The notes under the pieces were generated by a model. The model was not told the origin of the DNA. It ran no database searches and was given only the letters and a program-made list of their open reading frames with translations. The position numbers and the translations under genes were made by a program. Shown piece after piece: positions 33,323-42,447 of a DNA stretch of 64,000 nucleotides. The stretch is taken from assembly GCA_021776245.1 (NCBI GenBank), contig JAJFGF010000054.1:62001-126000 (forward strand), in the 5' to 3' direction. Source of the stretch: Hyphococcus sp. Its GTDB lineage: Bacteria; Pseudomonadota; Alphaproteobacteria; Caulobacterales; Parvularculaceae. Every line of letters begins with the position of its first letter. Position 1 is the first letter of the stretch.

Positions 33323-34848
33323 CGCAGATCCTTTTGATCGCCTGGCGCGAATATAAGCAATATATCCTGTCTCGAGGATTCCTGCTTTTTTTGATTATGT
33401 TTCCCCTGGCGCTGATCGCCGCCGGCGCCGCGCTCGGCCTTCTGGAAAGAAACAAGCCGATCCGCACATTCGTCATTTATGATGAGACCGGTATCTATAC
33501 AGATGAAATAGACCAGGAAATCGAGCGGCAGCAATTGTTGATGGCGATATCAGCGTGGGATGGATATCTCGGGGTCAACGCCAAATTTGATCAAAATTCG
33601 GCGCAAAAAATTCCGGCGCCATTCGGCCCCGCCGCAGTTCATGATCGGCGCGCCGCCGCATTTATTGAAGCAGGCGGCTTTGATGCGGCGCAAATCGCGG
33701 TTGCACCTTTCTTAAAGCCTGGCGCCCAAAATTTCTCGATGCCGCGCACGGTATTTCAGCGCCTGGCGCTGCCCGACGACGTTGCAGCGTCGGCGGGTTT
33801 GGCAGAAGCGGAAGCAGGGCTGCGCCCTTATCTTCTCGGTGAACGCCAGATAAATCTGCCCGAGCGCGGCGGCGCCAATTTATTTGCAGCATTGCTGATT
33901 CCGAAGGAATTTGGGGCCGGTGATAGTGGAGAACCGGCGCAATATTGGAGCCGTAACCTGACCGACAACTCGCTCGAAGCGCTTGTGACGTCAGCGCTCA
34001 ATATGGCGCTTCGCCGTGAGGTGGTTATCGGGCATGGGCTGCCGCAAGAGATGCTTGATGAGATCGCAGCAATTCACGCGCCAATGAATTCCTATCGCCC
34101 TGACAAAGCGGCAGAGGATGCGCAGCTCGATATTCAGGATCGGATCGAAACGGCCTTGCCGGCGCTTCTTACCTATATGTTGCTCGTGATCATTTTTGGC
34201 GTTGGAAATTTGCTTCTGACCAACACGATCGAAGAACGCTCGAATAAGATCGTCGAGATTCTGCTGTCGTCAGTGACTGCGGATCAACTGATGATTGGAA
34301 AGCTTCTTGGCATTGCCGCCGTCGGTCTTACCATGCCGTCAATTTTTCTTTTCGGGGGCGTCGCAGTTTCGTCGACGATGACGATTGGCGGCAACAATAT
34401 GATGGATCTCGCGATAACGTCGCTTTTTTCTTCGCCCTTGCTGCTCATCTACCTTTTTTACTTTTTGTGCGCTTATGCAATCTTCGCGATGATGTTTCTG
34501 GCGATCGGCGCAGTTTCCAATTCATTGCAGGATGCGCAGTCCTATATGGGCCCGGTGATGCTTCTGGTTTTTGCGCCATTGCCGTTTATGCCGATGGTAT
34601 TTCAAAATCCGAATGGCGTTGTTGCCTCGGTGCTGACCTGGATTCCCGTCTATACGCCCTATGCGGTGATGATGCGGGCGGCGGCCGACCCGCCAATCTG
34701 GGAAATCATCGGCGCGACCGCTTTGATGCTCGCTTTTGCGACTTTTCTTGCGCGGATCATGGGCCGCATATTCCGTCAGGCTATTTTGCAGGCGTCACCG
34801 CCCAAAATGCGCGACGTTTGGAGGCTTGCAAGCAGCGAGGCCAACTAA
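33319..34848 (+). CDS. ABC-2 permease (NatB-like)
   Basis: A 509-residue ABC-2 membrane subunit. It has an N-terminal helix (RGFLLFLIMFPLALIAAGAAL), a large extracytoplasmic domain of about 230 residues, and five to six helices toward the C-terminus (LPALLTYMLLVIIFGVGNLL, and later VMLLVFAPLPFMPMVF). The cytoplasmic motif TIEERSNKIVEILLSSVTAD and QLMIGKLLGIAAVGL are the family's coupling helix signature. The four-base overlap with the ATPase gene shows they are one exporter. Substrate unknown. Confidence 0.93.
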   Translation: MTQILLIAWREYKQYILSRGFLLFLIMFPLALIAAGAALGLLERNKPIRTFVIYDETGIYTDEIDQEIERQQLLMAISAWDGYLGVNAKFDQNSAQKIPAPFGPAAVHDRRAAAFIEAGGFDAAQIAVAPFLKPGAQNFSMPRTVFQRLALPDDVAASAGLAEAEAGLRPYLLGERQINLPERGGANLFAALLIPKEFGAGDSGEPAQYWSRNLTDNSLEALVTSALNMALRREVVIGHGLPQEMLDEIAAIHAPMNSYRPDKAAEDAQLDIQDRIETALPALLTYMLLVIIFGVGNLLLTNTIEERSNKIVEILLSSVTADQLMIGKLLGIAAVGLTMPSIFLFGGVAVSSTMTIGGNNMMDLAITSLFSSPLLLIYLFYFLCAYAIFAMMFLAIGAVSNSLQDAQSYMGPVMLLVFAPLPFMPMVFQNPNGVVASVLTWIPVYTPYAVMMRAAADPPIWEIIGATALMLAFATFLARIMGRIFRQAILQASPPKMRDVWRLASSEAN

Positions 34849-34854
34849 ATTCTG

Positions 34855-35049
34855 TTAGTGACTGGCGTCCTCTTTGCGGCGATAGATAAACTTGCGGTCA
34901 CAATAACCGCATTCCGCCTCGCCGTCTTCCAGCGAATACCAGACGACAGGATGGCCCAATGCGCCGCCGCCGCCATCGCAGGAAATGCGCAAATCCTCCA
35001 CATAAATTGTTTCCGGCGCCGGTGTCGCGGGCGGTTTTTCCTGAACCAT
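34855..35049 (-). CDS. Zinc-finger (CHCC, NDUFS6-like) protein
   Basis: A 64-residue protein related to zf-CHCC proteins and the complex I accessory subunit NDUFS6. The pattern of zinc ligands is Cys in LRISCDGGGG, His in LGHPVVWYSLE and the Cys-x2-Cys pair in AECGYCDRKFIYRR. I choose ATG 35049, which has GGGTGA seven bases upstream, over an upstream start giving 11 extra residues with two more Cys. It lies alone, convergent with the ABC permease. Bacterial homologs in alphaproteobacteria are presumed to have a role in complex I assembly, by analogy to mitochondria. Confidence 0.88.
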   Translation of the reverse strand: MVQEKPPATPAPETIYVEDLRISCDGGGGALGHPVVWYSLEDGEAECGYCDRKFIYRRKEDASH

Positions 35050-35205
35050 AATCGTCACCCAGTTACAAAGATCACATTGCATTGCAGGGACCGGCTGAAT
35101 TCGTCAAGAGTGCCGCGGTTGATCGCAAAGCAGCGATTGGCCAAAAGTTGTGTTGGCGTGGTAAGGCGGCGCAACTGGAAACGCCACTGAAAACGAGAAC
35201 GCGCC

Positions 35206-36159
35206 ATGGCCGGCAATAGCCCATCGACAGAATATGCAATTGCTGCCAGCGGCGTGCGCAAAACCTATACGGGCGCCAAAAAGTCACCCCCGAAAGAAGC
35301 GCTCAATGGCATTGATATCTGCGTCAAAAGGGGCTCGATATTCGGATTGCTCGGACCAAATGGCGCGGGCAAATCGACCTTTATCAACATTCTCGCGGGT
35401 CTTGTTCGAAAATCCGCCGGGCAGGTTTCGGTCTGGGGATTTGATATCGACAAAAACCCGCGCCAGGCGCGGGCGTCGCTTGGCGTCGTTCCGCAGGAAA
35501 TCAACATGGATGTTTTTTTTACGCCCAAAGAAGGTCTTGAAATTCAGGCCGGTCTTTATGGCGTGCCAAAGGAAAAGCGCCGCACCATGGAAATTCTATC
35601 CGCGCTCGGGCTTTCTGACAAAGCAAACTCTTATGTCAGGCAACTTTCCGGCGGTATGAAACGTCGGCTTCTTGTCGCCAAAGCGATGGTGCATTCGCCG
35701 CCCATCCTTATCCTTGATGAACCGACTGCCGGCGTTGATATCGAACTACGCAAGCAATTGTGGGACTATGTGCTGGAGTTGCACGCAACTGGCGTTACGA
35801 TTGTTCTGACAACGCATTATCTCGAGGAAGCGCAGGAGCTTTGTGAGGAAATTGCCATTGTACACGAAGGAAATGTTGTGGCTTGCAAGCCAACTGAAGA
35901 ACTGATTGCGTCGCTTGACCGCAAGTCACTAATGGTGACGCCGGTCGAGGCGGTCGCTGTTGCGCCTGATCTGGCGCCCTTTCACGCGGAGCTTAGACCG
36001 GACGGCCGCCTCGCAATCCCCTATCAGCCAAGCAAAGCGCAAGTCGCTGAAATTCTCGCGCGCTTATCGGCCGCCGGAATTGGCGTAAAGGATCTCTCAA
36101 CGGTCGAATCAGATCTCGAAGATGTGTTTCTTGAGTTGACATACCGGGCGGTAAGCTAG
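35206..36159 (+). CDS. Orphan ABC-2-type transporter ATP-binding protein
   Basis: A 317-residue ATPase. Walker A is GLLGPNGAGKSTFINILAGL, the Q-loop follows VVPQEINMDVFFTPKE, the signature motif is VRQLSGGMKRRLLVAKAMV, Walker B is ILILDEPTAGVDIELR and the switch His is in VLTTHYLEEAQELC. The motif spacing and C-terminal region (about 80 residues) are those of drug/antibiotic-type ABC-2 exporters. No permease gene adjoins it: the next gene is a convergent acyltransferase and the previous one is the small zinc-finger gene. The partner is presumably elsewhere in the genome. Confidence 0.92.
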   Translation: MAGNSPSTEYAIAASGVRKTYTGAKKSPPKEALNGIDICVKRGSIFGLLGPNGAGKSTFINILAGLVRKSAGQVSVWGFDIDKNPRQARASLGVVPQEINMDVFFTPKEGLEIQAGLYGVPKEKRRTMEILSALGLSDKANSYVRQLSGGMKRRLLVAKAMVHSPPILILDEPTAGVDIELRKQLWDYVLELHATGVTIVLTTHYLEEAQELCEEIAIVHEGNVVACKPTEELIASLDRKSLMVTPVEAVAVAPDLAPFHAELRPDGRLAIPYQPSKAQVAEILARLSAAGIGVKDLSTVESDLEDVFLELTYRAVS

Positions 36160-36180
36160 GAAGCGTTCCGATATTGTTGC

Positions 36181-37071
36181 TTATTCCGTGACAAGCGGCC
36201 GCCATGGGGCGGCGCTTTCGCCGTGGCTTGCGGCGTGTTCACGCAATGCTGCGGCGACAATTGGCGCGTCGCCTTTCAGGGCGTCGGGCGCGATCGGCGC
36301 GCCGAATGTGATCTTGTAGGTTTTGCCCTTTTTATTGAGCAATTCATGGAACAACGTGATGTCGCGCAATTCTGTATTCAGTTTCCAGAACCAGTAATAC
36401 AGCCATGAATTGCGCGCTTCGATATGCGCCGGGACAATTGGGCAATCATATTTTCGGGCAAAGATAGCAACCGACGGCAGCCATGCCTGTTCGGTCAATT
36501 TTCTTTGCTCATTCATAAAAGCAAGGCGCCCCGATGGGAACAATACCACGCATTTTTCGTCGTTAAACGCTTTGATTGCGCTCACCAGCGTTTCACGCGA
36601 ACGCAAGATCGTCCGTTTTTCCGGCGCCCATTCGACTGGAATGATCATCTCTGAAATTCCCGGCGCCGCCCGCAAGGCGTCGCGATTGGCGAAAAACGTC
36701 ATATCACTGCGGCGGTTCTTAATAGCGTCGAACATTGCAGCCCCATCAGGGATGCCGGTGGGATGGGTCGACGCAATTAAAACGCGTCCGTGTTTTGGTA
36801 TGTTTTTCTGGCCCGCGACCTCGATATTGAGGTGCAATAGATCGCTGATGTAATCGAATACGCCGCGCGCCGATAAATTCGCAACCGCGTCAGCCATCTT
36901 CACGGCAGGGCCATGCAAAAGCAGCGGGTATAAAATTGCCCGATAAAGCGGCCAAAGCGGCGAATGAATTAGTTTCTGGGCCCGCTCCTCGATGAGCACG
37001 TCAACAATGTGTTTTCCGGGTGTGCCGATATCCATTGTTTGTGCTGTGACAGGCATTTGCGGCAAATCCAT
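36181..37071 (-). CDS. PlsC-like lysophospholipid/glycerolipid acyltransferase
   Basis: A 296-residue acyltransferase of the PlsC superfamily. The catalytic block reads IASTHPTGIPDGAAMF, in which His and Asp are five residues apart (HPTGIPD) instead of the usual four; the FPSGRLAFMNEQRK block corresponds to motif III (FPEG-type) and PIVPAHIEARN to motif IV. There is no strong membrane helix apart from the hydrophobic stretch WPLYRAILYPLLLHG. I recall a 'HPTGIxDG' acyltransferase group among alphaproteobacteria with the same spacing, so it is likely active. It may acylate a glycerolipid in the inner membrane; substrate unknown. Confidence 0.82.
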   Translation of the reverse strand: MDLPQMPVTAQTMDIGTPGKHIVDVLIEERAQKLIHSPLWPLYRAILYPLLLHGPAVKMADAVANLSARGVFDYISDLLHLNIEVAGQKNIPKHGRVLIASTHPTGIPDGAAMFDAIKNRRSDMTFFANRDALRAAPGISEMIIPVEWAPEKRTILRSRETLVSAIKAFNDEKCVVLFPSGRLAFMNEQRKLTEQAWLPSVAIFARKYDCPIVPAHIEARNSWLYYWFWKLNTELRDITLFHELLNKKGKTYKITFGAPIAPDALKGDAPIVAAALREHAASHGESAAPWRPLVTE

Positions 37072-37134
37072 CGGCTGTGCGGCTCCAACGCGCTATCTCG
37101 GACGTCAATTGCCTGTTTTTAGGCGCGTTTTCTC

Positions 37135-38418
37135 ATGCTATCAAAACACGACATGGAAAATCTTAAAAATCTTATTGAATTGGCGGCGTCTGGCGATGCG
37201 GCCGCGCAATATCGACTGGCGGCGCATTATGATCGCTCAGGCAAGCAAGCTGAAGCGCGCCAATGGACGGAAAAAGCCGCTGCCGCAGGCCATCCGGGGG
37301 CGCTTTATACCCAGGCGACGCAATTGCTGTCGGCAAAACCTGAAGACATGTGCATAGGCGAGGCCGTCACCATGCTGAGCCTCGCCGCTGACGCGGGCGG
37401 CGCCGCAGCGTTGCGCCAGCTGGCGGTGTTATCGGCGCTTGGTCTCGGGGTTGAGCGCAATTGGAAAAGTGCAGTCGCGCGCCTTGCCCAGGCAGCGCGT
37501 TTGGGCCATCCGGCGGCGATGCGTGAGCTTGCTGTTCTCGCTGCGATAGGCGGCGATCGGCAGACAAGTGCTGCGCTGTTGCGAGAAGCAGCCGTCAACG
37601 GAGATTGGATCGCAATCTATCTTGCGCTGCGCCGAGGCGACGTTTTGAGCGATGAAGAAGGCAAGGGCCTTGCGATAAAAATGCGCGGCGCAGGCGTGCC
37701 GCTCGCACAACGATTAAGCGATCCCGATGGCAAAAGCGGCGCAGCGCAGGAGGTTGATTTTCGTGAAATCACGGCCGCGGCAGCGAAGGTCGATCCGGCA
37801 GCCTGCATTGGCGAAGCCAAAACGTTAAATACCGACCCCGCTATTGTTCATTTCGAAAACGCTCTGACGGTTGAAGAATGCGATTACATTATTTGCGCTT
37901 CTGCCGCCCTGTTGACGCCGTCGAAAGTTGTGAATCCGGAAAAAAGCAAAGCTGATCATGCGCAATACCGCACCTCGGACGGCGCCATGTTCGGGCTATT
38001 GGATCTCGACCTGACATTAATCGCGATCTATGCCCGGCTTGCGCAAATTGCCGGCGTGCCGTTTGAAAACTGCGAATTAATGGGGATATTACGTTACGCG
38101 CCTGGTCAGGAATATTTTCCGCATCATGATTTTCTGCCGGAAGACGCTGAGGACTATTCCGAAGTTAAACGATCCGGGCAGCGCATCCGCACGTTGCTGA
38201 TTTCCCTGAACGACGATTATGACGGCGGCGAAACAACTTTTCCAAAGCTTGATGTTTCACTGCGCGGCGCTCCGGGAGATGCGTTTCTTTTTCACAATAC
38301 GGATGATCAGGAAAAGCCATACCCCAAATCCCTGCACGCAGGCGCGCCGGTCAAGTCGGGCGAAAAATGGCTCCTGACATTGTGGTGCCGGGCGCGGCCG
38401 TTCTGGTTTTGGGTCTAG
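37135..38418 (+). CDS. Sel1-repeat/prolyl 4-hydroxylase-like Fe(II)/2OG dioxygenase fusion
   Basis: A 427-residue two-part protein. Residues 1-200 hold about five Sel1/TPR-type repeats (AASGDAAAQYRLAAHYDRSG, AADAGGAAALRQLAVLSALG, and others), a protein-binding scaffold. Residues 220-427 are a P4Hc dioxygenase: LMGILRYAPGQEYFPHHDFL with the iron-binding HxD, DDYDGGETTFPKLD, GDAFLFHNTDD, distal His in KSLHAGAPVKSGEKW and the Lys that binds 2-oxoglutarate. Such fusions suggest a hydroxylase recruited to a protein substrate. It stands alone; no substrate gene is adjacent. Confidence 0.9.
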   Translation: MLSKHDMENLKNLIELAASGDAAAQYRLAAHYDRSGKQAEARQWTEKAAAAGHPGALYTQATQLLSAKPEDMCIGEAVTMLSLAADAGGAAALRQLAVLSALGLGVERNWKSAVARLAQAARLGHPAAMRELAVLAAIGGDRQTSAALLREAAVNGDWIAIYLALRRGDVLSDEEGKGLAIKMRGAGVPLAQRLSDPDGKSGAAQEVDFREITAAAAKVDPAACIGEAKTLNTDPAIVHFENALTVEECDYIICASAALLTPSKVVNPEKSKADHAQYRTSDGAMFGLLDLDLTLIAIYARLAQIAGVPFENCELMGILRYAPGQEYFPHHDFLPEDAEDYSEVKRSGQRIRTLLISLNDDYDGGETTFPKLDVSLRGAPGDAFLFHNTDDQEKPYPKSLHAGAPVKSGEKWLLTLWCRARPFWFWV

Positions 38419-38428
38419 AGTGTGATCA

Positions 38429-38456
38429 GGCGACAAACAGGAATCGAACCGATGAT
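38429..38456 (-). other. tRNA T-arm-like fragment
   Basis: On the minus strand the sequence GGTTCGATTCCTG, the core of a tRNA T-loop, is followed by TTTGTCGCC. No matching stem or anticodon/D-arm is present on either side, so this is at most a remnant, for instance of an attachment site or of a lost tRNA. Confidence 0.25.
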
Positions 38457-38482
38457 CTAGGCCAGCGCGGTATATTTCTGCT

Positions 38483-38734
38483 TCAGGTTTTTTCGTCGGC
38501 TTTGTCGCGATAGGGTTCACTCGCAAGATGCAGCGTCAGAAATGATCCGGCGATGAGAAATGCGACCGCCGCAATGCCGCCGCCATTATTGCCCAGCCAG
38601 TTGCCGACGGCGCATACCAATGACACCACAAGATACGGCGCAAGCGGCGGGTCTTCATGGCGAAACCGCAGAAAAAAAAGTCCGGCGGTTACGATGAAGA
38701 GCACAACTGACAACAGGTCAAAAATCGTTTCCAA
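38483..38734 (-). CDS. Small membrane protein (possibly XrtV-system-accessory-like)
   Basis: An 83-residue protein with three short hydrophobic segments (LLSVVLFIVTAGLFFL, YLVVSLVCAVGNWLG, GIAAVAFLIAGSFLTLHL) and a charged tail. The METIFDLLSVV start and the NWLGNNGGG motif resemble small proteins annotated as XrtV sorting-system accessory proteins, but no exosortase gene is in the window, so this is a weak suggestion. It is convergent with the Sel1/P4H gene and stands upstream of no other minus-strand gene within 100 bases. Confidence 0.6.
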   Translation of the reverse strand: METIFDLLSVVLFIVTAGLFFLRFRHEDPPLAPYLVVSLVCAVGNWLGNNGGGIAAVAFLIAGSFLTLHLASEPYRDKADEKT

Positions 38735-38838
38735 AATGCATCCTGCGCCAAAGAAAGAGCTTTGGCTTTGTTCAGGATGTGACTCTGGGCGAACGGGATT
38801 AACAACGCCTTATGGCGCGTGGTTAATCAATCTTTAAA

Positions 38839-38878
38839 AAAACAGCGCCCTTTTCGATAATGAGAAGCGCGCTGTTTT
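38839..38878 (-). terminator. Terminator of the M28 peptidase gene
   Basis: A ten-base stem (AAAACAGCGC with GCGCTGTTTT) with flanking T/A runs on both sides, 22-61 bases after the peptidase stop. On the minus strand the stem is followed by further T residues. Confidence 0.75.
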
Positions 38879-38899
38879 GTTTCTTTACGGATAATCGGC

Positions 38900-40615
38900 T
38901 TATTCGCCGCCGCGTTGGGCGTCGCGCAAGGCGCGAAATTCATTGCCGTCATACCAATTAGGCCAATCATCGGAATAGGCGATGGCGGCGCCCGTTTCGT
39001 ACAGAACTTCTACGGTGTCGGTCATTCCGCTCATGTCCCAGCTGTCATTATATTCATCGGAAGGCGCATGATAGCGATTGGCTGTATAGGCTTCGCCGAA
39101 CGCTCGGCCGGCGTCTTCACCGCCTTCACGCAAATCAATGCCGCTATCGGCATAGAGCATCGGCACGCCCTTTTTCGCCAGAGAAATATGATCGGAACGA
39201 TAAAAATACCCTTTTTCAGGTTCAGCATCCGGCCTGAGATATCGGTGATGATTTTCAGCGGCAGTTTTCAGAATGTCTTCCAGTTGCGACGCGCCGTAAC
39301 CGACAACAATAATATCTTTGGCCGGCGGCGATGGCAGCACGGCGTCAATGTTGATGCCGCCAACGATTTGAGCGAGCGGCACCGGCGGATCTTCCGCCAT
39401 ATAGGCCGACCCTAAAAGGCCGGATTCCTCGGCGGTCACCGCTGCAAATAAAACCGAGCGGGCCGGGCGTTCTTCATTGTTGGAAAATCGCTCGGCAATT
39501 TCCAGCAAGGCCGCGATGCCCGTCGCGTTATCAACGGCGCCGTTAAAAATCTTATCCTCGCCTTCCTGCGTAGGATTGACACCAAGATGATCCCAATGCC
39601 CCATATAAAGGACGTATTCGTCAGGGTGCTCGGCCCCTGGCAGGACGCCGACAACATTTGCGTCTTCGCTGCGCCGGATTGTTTGAGCGAGATTTGCAGA
39701 CGCGGTAAGGCCAGTCATCGGCGCAGGCGTGAAATCAGTCGAAATGGCCGCTGACTGAAGCGCATCAAGATCGAGACCTGCAGCTGTAAGAAGCTCGCGC
39801 GCGGTATCATTGGTAATCCAGCCTTCTGCAACGACCCGGCTCGCGCCATTGTCCGGGCGTTGAAGGTCAAGTTGCGGTCCCGACCATGACCCTTCAACGA
39901 CGCCCCACCCATAGGCGGCCGGCGCCGTACCGTGAATGATAATAGCGGCAGCTGCGCCCTGACGCGCTGCTTCCTCATATTTGTAGGTCCAGCGGCCGTA
40001 ATAAGTCATCGCGTTGCCGTTAAAGAGATCCGGATCTTGCGTTGCAAAGCCAGGATCATTGACCAGCATCACAACAGTCTTGCCGGTGACATCGACGCCT
40101 TCGTAATCATTCCAGCCATATTCCGGCGCCACAACGCCGTAGCCGACAAACACCATGTCGCTATTTTCAAACGAAACATTTTCTTCAACGCGTTTGGTCC
40201 AGAAAACCGCTTCGGTTTTGTAACCAAGTTCCCGCGTGGCGCCGTTGATATTGACGCGAAAATAGGATTGTGACGGATCAAGGGTCGATTCGACCATGGG
40301 CACATTCTGGAAATAACTTCCATTGACAGGCTCAAGCCCAAGCCGCTCATATTCGCCGGCGATATATTTGCGCGCTTTTTCACCTCCTGGAGTTGTCGGA
40401 GCCCGGCCTTCAAATTCATCTGAGGCGAGGATCTGGATATGGCGCGCCAAGTCGGCCCCGGTAATAGCGCCCGGACCGTCATCAGCTACAGTTGAAACTG
40501 CCCCATCCGCTGCCGGCGATTGTGCATCAGCCCCTGCGTTTTCGGCGTCCTTCCCGCAAGCGCTGAGAAAAATGAATGCCGAAGCCGTGAGCCCCAAAAG
40601 CGCGAATTTCTTCAT
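38900..40615 (-). CDS. M28-family zinc peptidase, predicted lipoprotein
   Basis: A 571-residue protein with a lipoprotein signal peptide (residues 1-21, lipobox FLSAC). It has a PA-like insert and an M28 catalytic domain: VLYMGHWDHLGV (metal His/Asp), FNGAVDNATGIAALLEIAE (bridging Asp), AAVTAEESGLLGSAYMAEDP (Glu-Glu catalytic and metal), GGINIDAVLP and FYRSDHISLAKKGVPMLYAD (metal His). The start is ATG 40615, with GGGAGG seven bases upstream. It should cleave peptides or aminoacyl groups in the periplasm. The gene is monocistronic, divergent from pckA and followed by a good terminator. Confidence 0.94.
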   Translation of the reverse strand: MKKFALLGLTASAFIFLSACGKDAENAGADAQSPAADGAVSTVADDGPGAITGADLARHIQILASDEFEGRAPTTPGGEKARKYIAGEYERLGLEPVNGSYFQNVPMVESTLDPSQSYFRVNINGATRELGYKTEAVFWTKRVEENVSFENSDMVFVGYGVVAPEYGWNDYEGVDVTGKTVVMLVNDPGFATQDPDLFNGNAMTYYGRWTYKYEEAARQGAAAAIIIHGTAPAAYGWGVVEGSWSGPQLDLQRPDNGASRVVAEGWITNDTARELLTAAGLDLDALQSAAISTDFTPAPMTGLTASANLAQTIRRSEDANVVGVLPGAEHPDEYVLYMGHWDHLGVNPTQEGEDKIFNGAVDNATGIAALLEIAERFSNNEERPARSVLFAAVTAEESGLLGSAYMAEDPPVPLAQIVGGINIDAVLPSPPAKDIIVVGYGASQLEDILKTAAENHHRYLRPDAEPEKGYFYRSDHISLAKKGVPMLYADSGIDLREGGEDAGRAFGEAYTANRYHAPSDEYNDSWDMSGMTDTVEVLYETGAAIAYSDDWPNWYDGNEFRALRDAQRGGE

Positions 40616-40814
40616 CAAAAAGCCTCCCAAAAACAGTTAACCGGCATGTCGCACGCAGTCTTCGGCTGTGCAAGCCGGAAACCGGCGGGAATCAGTCTTC
40701 CGCGCCTGTTCATGGCCCGATTTTTGGATTAATAGCCCGCAGCGGCCAGTTTCGGGGCGCATTTTTCGGAATGCCCGCGATGTTTCGATTCCGTGGGGTT
40801 TGGGAGGAAAATTG

Positions 40815-42407
40815 ATGAGTGTTTCTGTTTCGACGGCGCATCGCGCTGCGAGCTGTTTTGACGATTGTGCGCCTGACAAATTGGCTGATCTTTCCGCCGC
40901 CGCACTTTACCAGTTAGCCGTTGCACGGGGCGAAGGTGACGTGGCCAAAGACGGGCCATTGGTCGTTAAGACGGGCGAGCACACCGGCCGTTCGGCGCAG
41001 GATAAATTCATCGTTCGCCACACCGAGATTGAAAACAAAATCTGGTGGGACGCCAACAAGGACATAACGCCCGAGCAATTTGACCGCCTTCACCGCGACA
41101 TGCTTGCCTATGCAAGTGAACGCGATTTGATCAGGCAGAATTTACGCGGCGGCGCAGATAAGGATTACGCGATTAATGTTCGCGTTTTTACTGAATTTGC
41201 CTGGCACAGCCTTTTCATTCAGCATCTTTTGGTGCGCCCGCCGATGTCTGAACGCGGCGGCGATCCGGATTTCACGATCGTCGATTTGCCAGGTTTTGAA
41301 GCTGACCCTTCGGTTCACGGCTGCGCCTCAAAAACGGTAATCGCTGTGGATTTCGTGCGCCGCATGGTGCTCATTGGCGGCACCTCCTATGCAGGCGAAA
41401 TGAAGAAATCGGTCTTTACGATTCTTAATTTTCTGCTGCCTGAAGAAAATGTGATGCCGATGCATTGCTCGGTCAATGTCGGCGCCGGCGCCGATCCGGC
41501 GATCTTTTTTGGGCTGTCAGGCACCGGTAAAACAACTTTGTCCGCTGACCCCAAACGAACATTGATCGGCGACGACGAGCATGGCTGGGGGCCGAACGGA
41601 TTATTTAATTTTGAAGGCGGTTGTTACGCAAAAATGATCCGCCTTTCGCCGTCCGCTGAACCGGAAATTTATGCGACGACAAAGCGTTTTGGCACCGTTC
41701 TCGAAAATGTCGTCATGGACCCGGCGACGCGCGAACTTGATCTGGACGATGCGGCTTTGGCGGAAAATTCCCGCGGAGCCTATCCGATCCATTTTATCCC
41801 GAATGCCAGTATTGAGGGGCGAACGGGCCACCCGAAAAATATTATTATGCTGACCTGCGATGCGTTTGGCGTGATGCCGCCGATCGCGAAACTGACACCG
41901 GCGCAAGCGATGTACATGTTTCTTTCCGGCTATACGGCGAAAGTTGCAGGCACTGAAAAAGGTCTCGGCAAAGAACCGCAGGCGACGTTTTCAACCTGCT
42001 TTGGGGCGCCCTTTATGCCGCGTCACCCGTCCGAATACGGCAAACTCCTTGGTGAGTTGATTGATCGGCATGGCGTTGATTGCTGGTTGGTCAGCACAGG
42101 CTGGACGGGCGGACCTCATGGCGAGGGCAAGCGTATGCCGATAAAAGAAACCCGCGCGCTGCTTGCAGCGGCGCTCAATGGATCGCTAAATACAGCGCCG
42201 ATGACCACAGATCCGATTTTTGGTTTCAGCGTGCCTACAAAAGTCGCCGGTGTCGACGAAAGAATATTGACGCCGCGCAATACCTGGGATGATCCCGCCG
42301 GTTATGACGCCCAGGCGCAAAAACTCGCCGCCATGTTCATCGAGAATTTCAAGATTTACGAGGCCTATGTCAGCGACGCCGTCAAGTCGGGGGGGCCGAT
42401 GCAATAA
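40815..42407 (+). CDS. pckA: Phosphoenolpyruvate carboxykinase (ATP)
   Basis: Converts oxaloacetate to phosphoenolpyruvate for gluconeogenesis. The 530-residue protein has the RSAQDKFIV start region, the [20 protein letters not shown] kinase loop, [19 protein letters not shown] (metal Asp), the conserved Lys in GAFTGHTKVAGTEK-like [11 protein letters not shown] and [16 protein letters not shown] start at ATG 40815, since GGAGG lies eight bases upstream; an upstream in-frame start would add 49 unconserved residues. Divergent from the M28 gene across a 199-base gap that must contain its promoter. Confidence 0.98.
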   Translation: MSVSVSTAHRAASCFDDCAPDKLADLSAAALYQLAVARGEGDVAKDGPLVVKTGEHTGRSAQDKFIVRHTEIENKIWWDANKDITPEQFDRLHRDMLAYASERDLIRQNLRGGADKDYAINVRVFTEFAWHSLFIQHLLVRPPMSERGGDPDFTIVDLPGFEADPSVHGCASKTVIAVDFVRRMVLIGGTSYAGEMKKSVFTILNFLLPEENVMPMHCSVNVGAGADPAIFFGLSGTGKTTLSADPKRTLIGDDEHGWGPNGLFNFEGGCYAKMIRLSPSAEPEIYATTKRFGTVLENVVMDPATRELDLDDAALAENSRGAYPIHFIPNASIEGRTGHPKNIIMLTCDAFGVMPPIAKLTPAQAMYMFLSGYTAKVAGTEKGLGKEPQATFSTCFGAPFMPRHPSEYGKLLGELIDRHGVDCWLVSTGWTGGPHGEGKRMPIKETRALLAAALNGSLNTAPMTTDPIFGFSVPTKVAGVDERILTPRNTWDDPAGYDAQAQKLAAMFIENFKIYEAYVSDAVKSGGPMQ

Positions 42408-42447
42408 GGCGCCAAGTCTTGCTTGTTTCTAACAATCGAGGGTTATC

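Noticed and set aside
32354-36159. The two ABC ATPases as one exporter
   Set aside because: The first is coupled to its own permease; the second is separated by an oppositely directed gene and differs in domain layout.
38429-38456. An intact tRNA gene
   Set aside because: Only a T-loop core is present; the acceptor, D and anticodon stems are absent on both sides.
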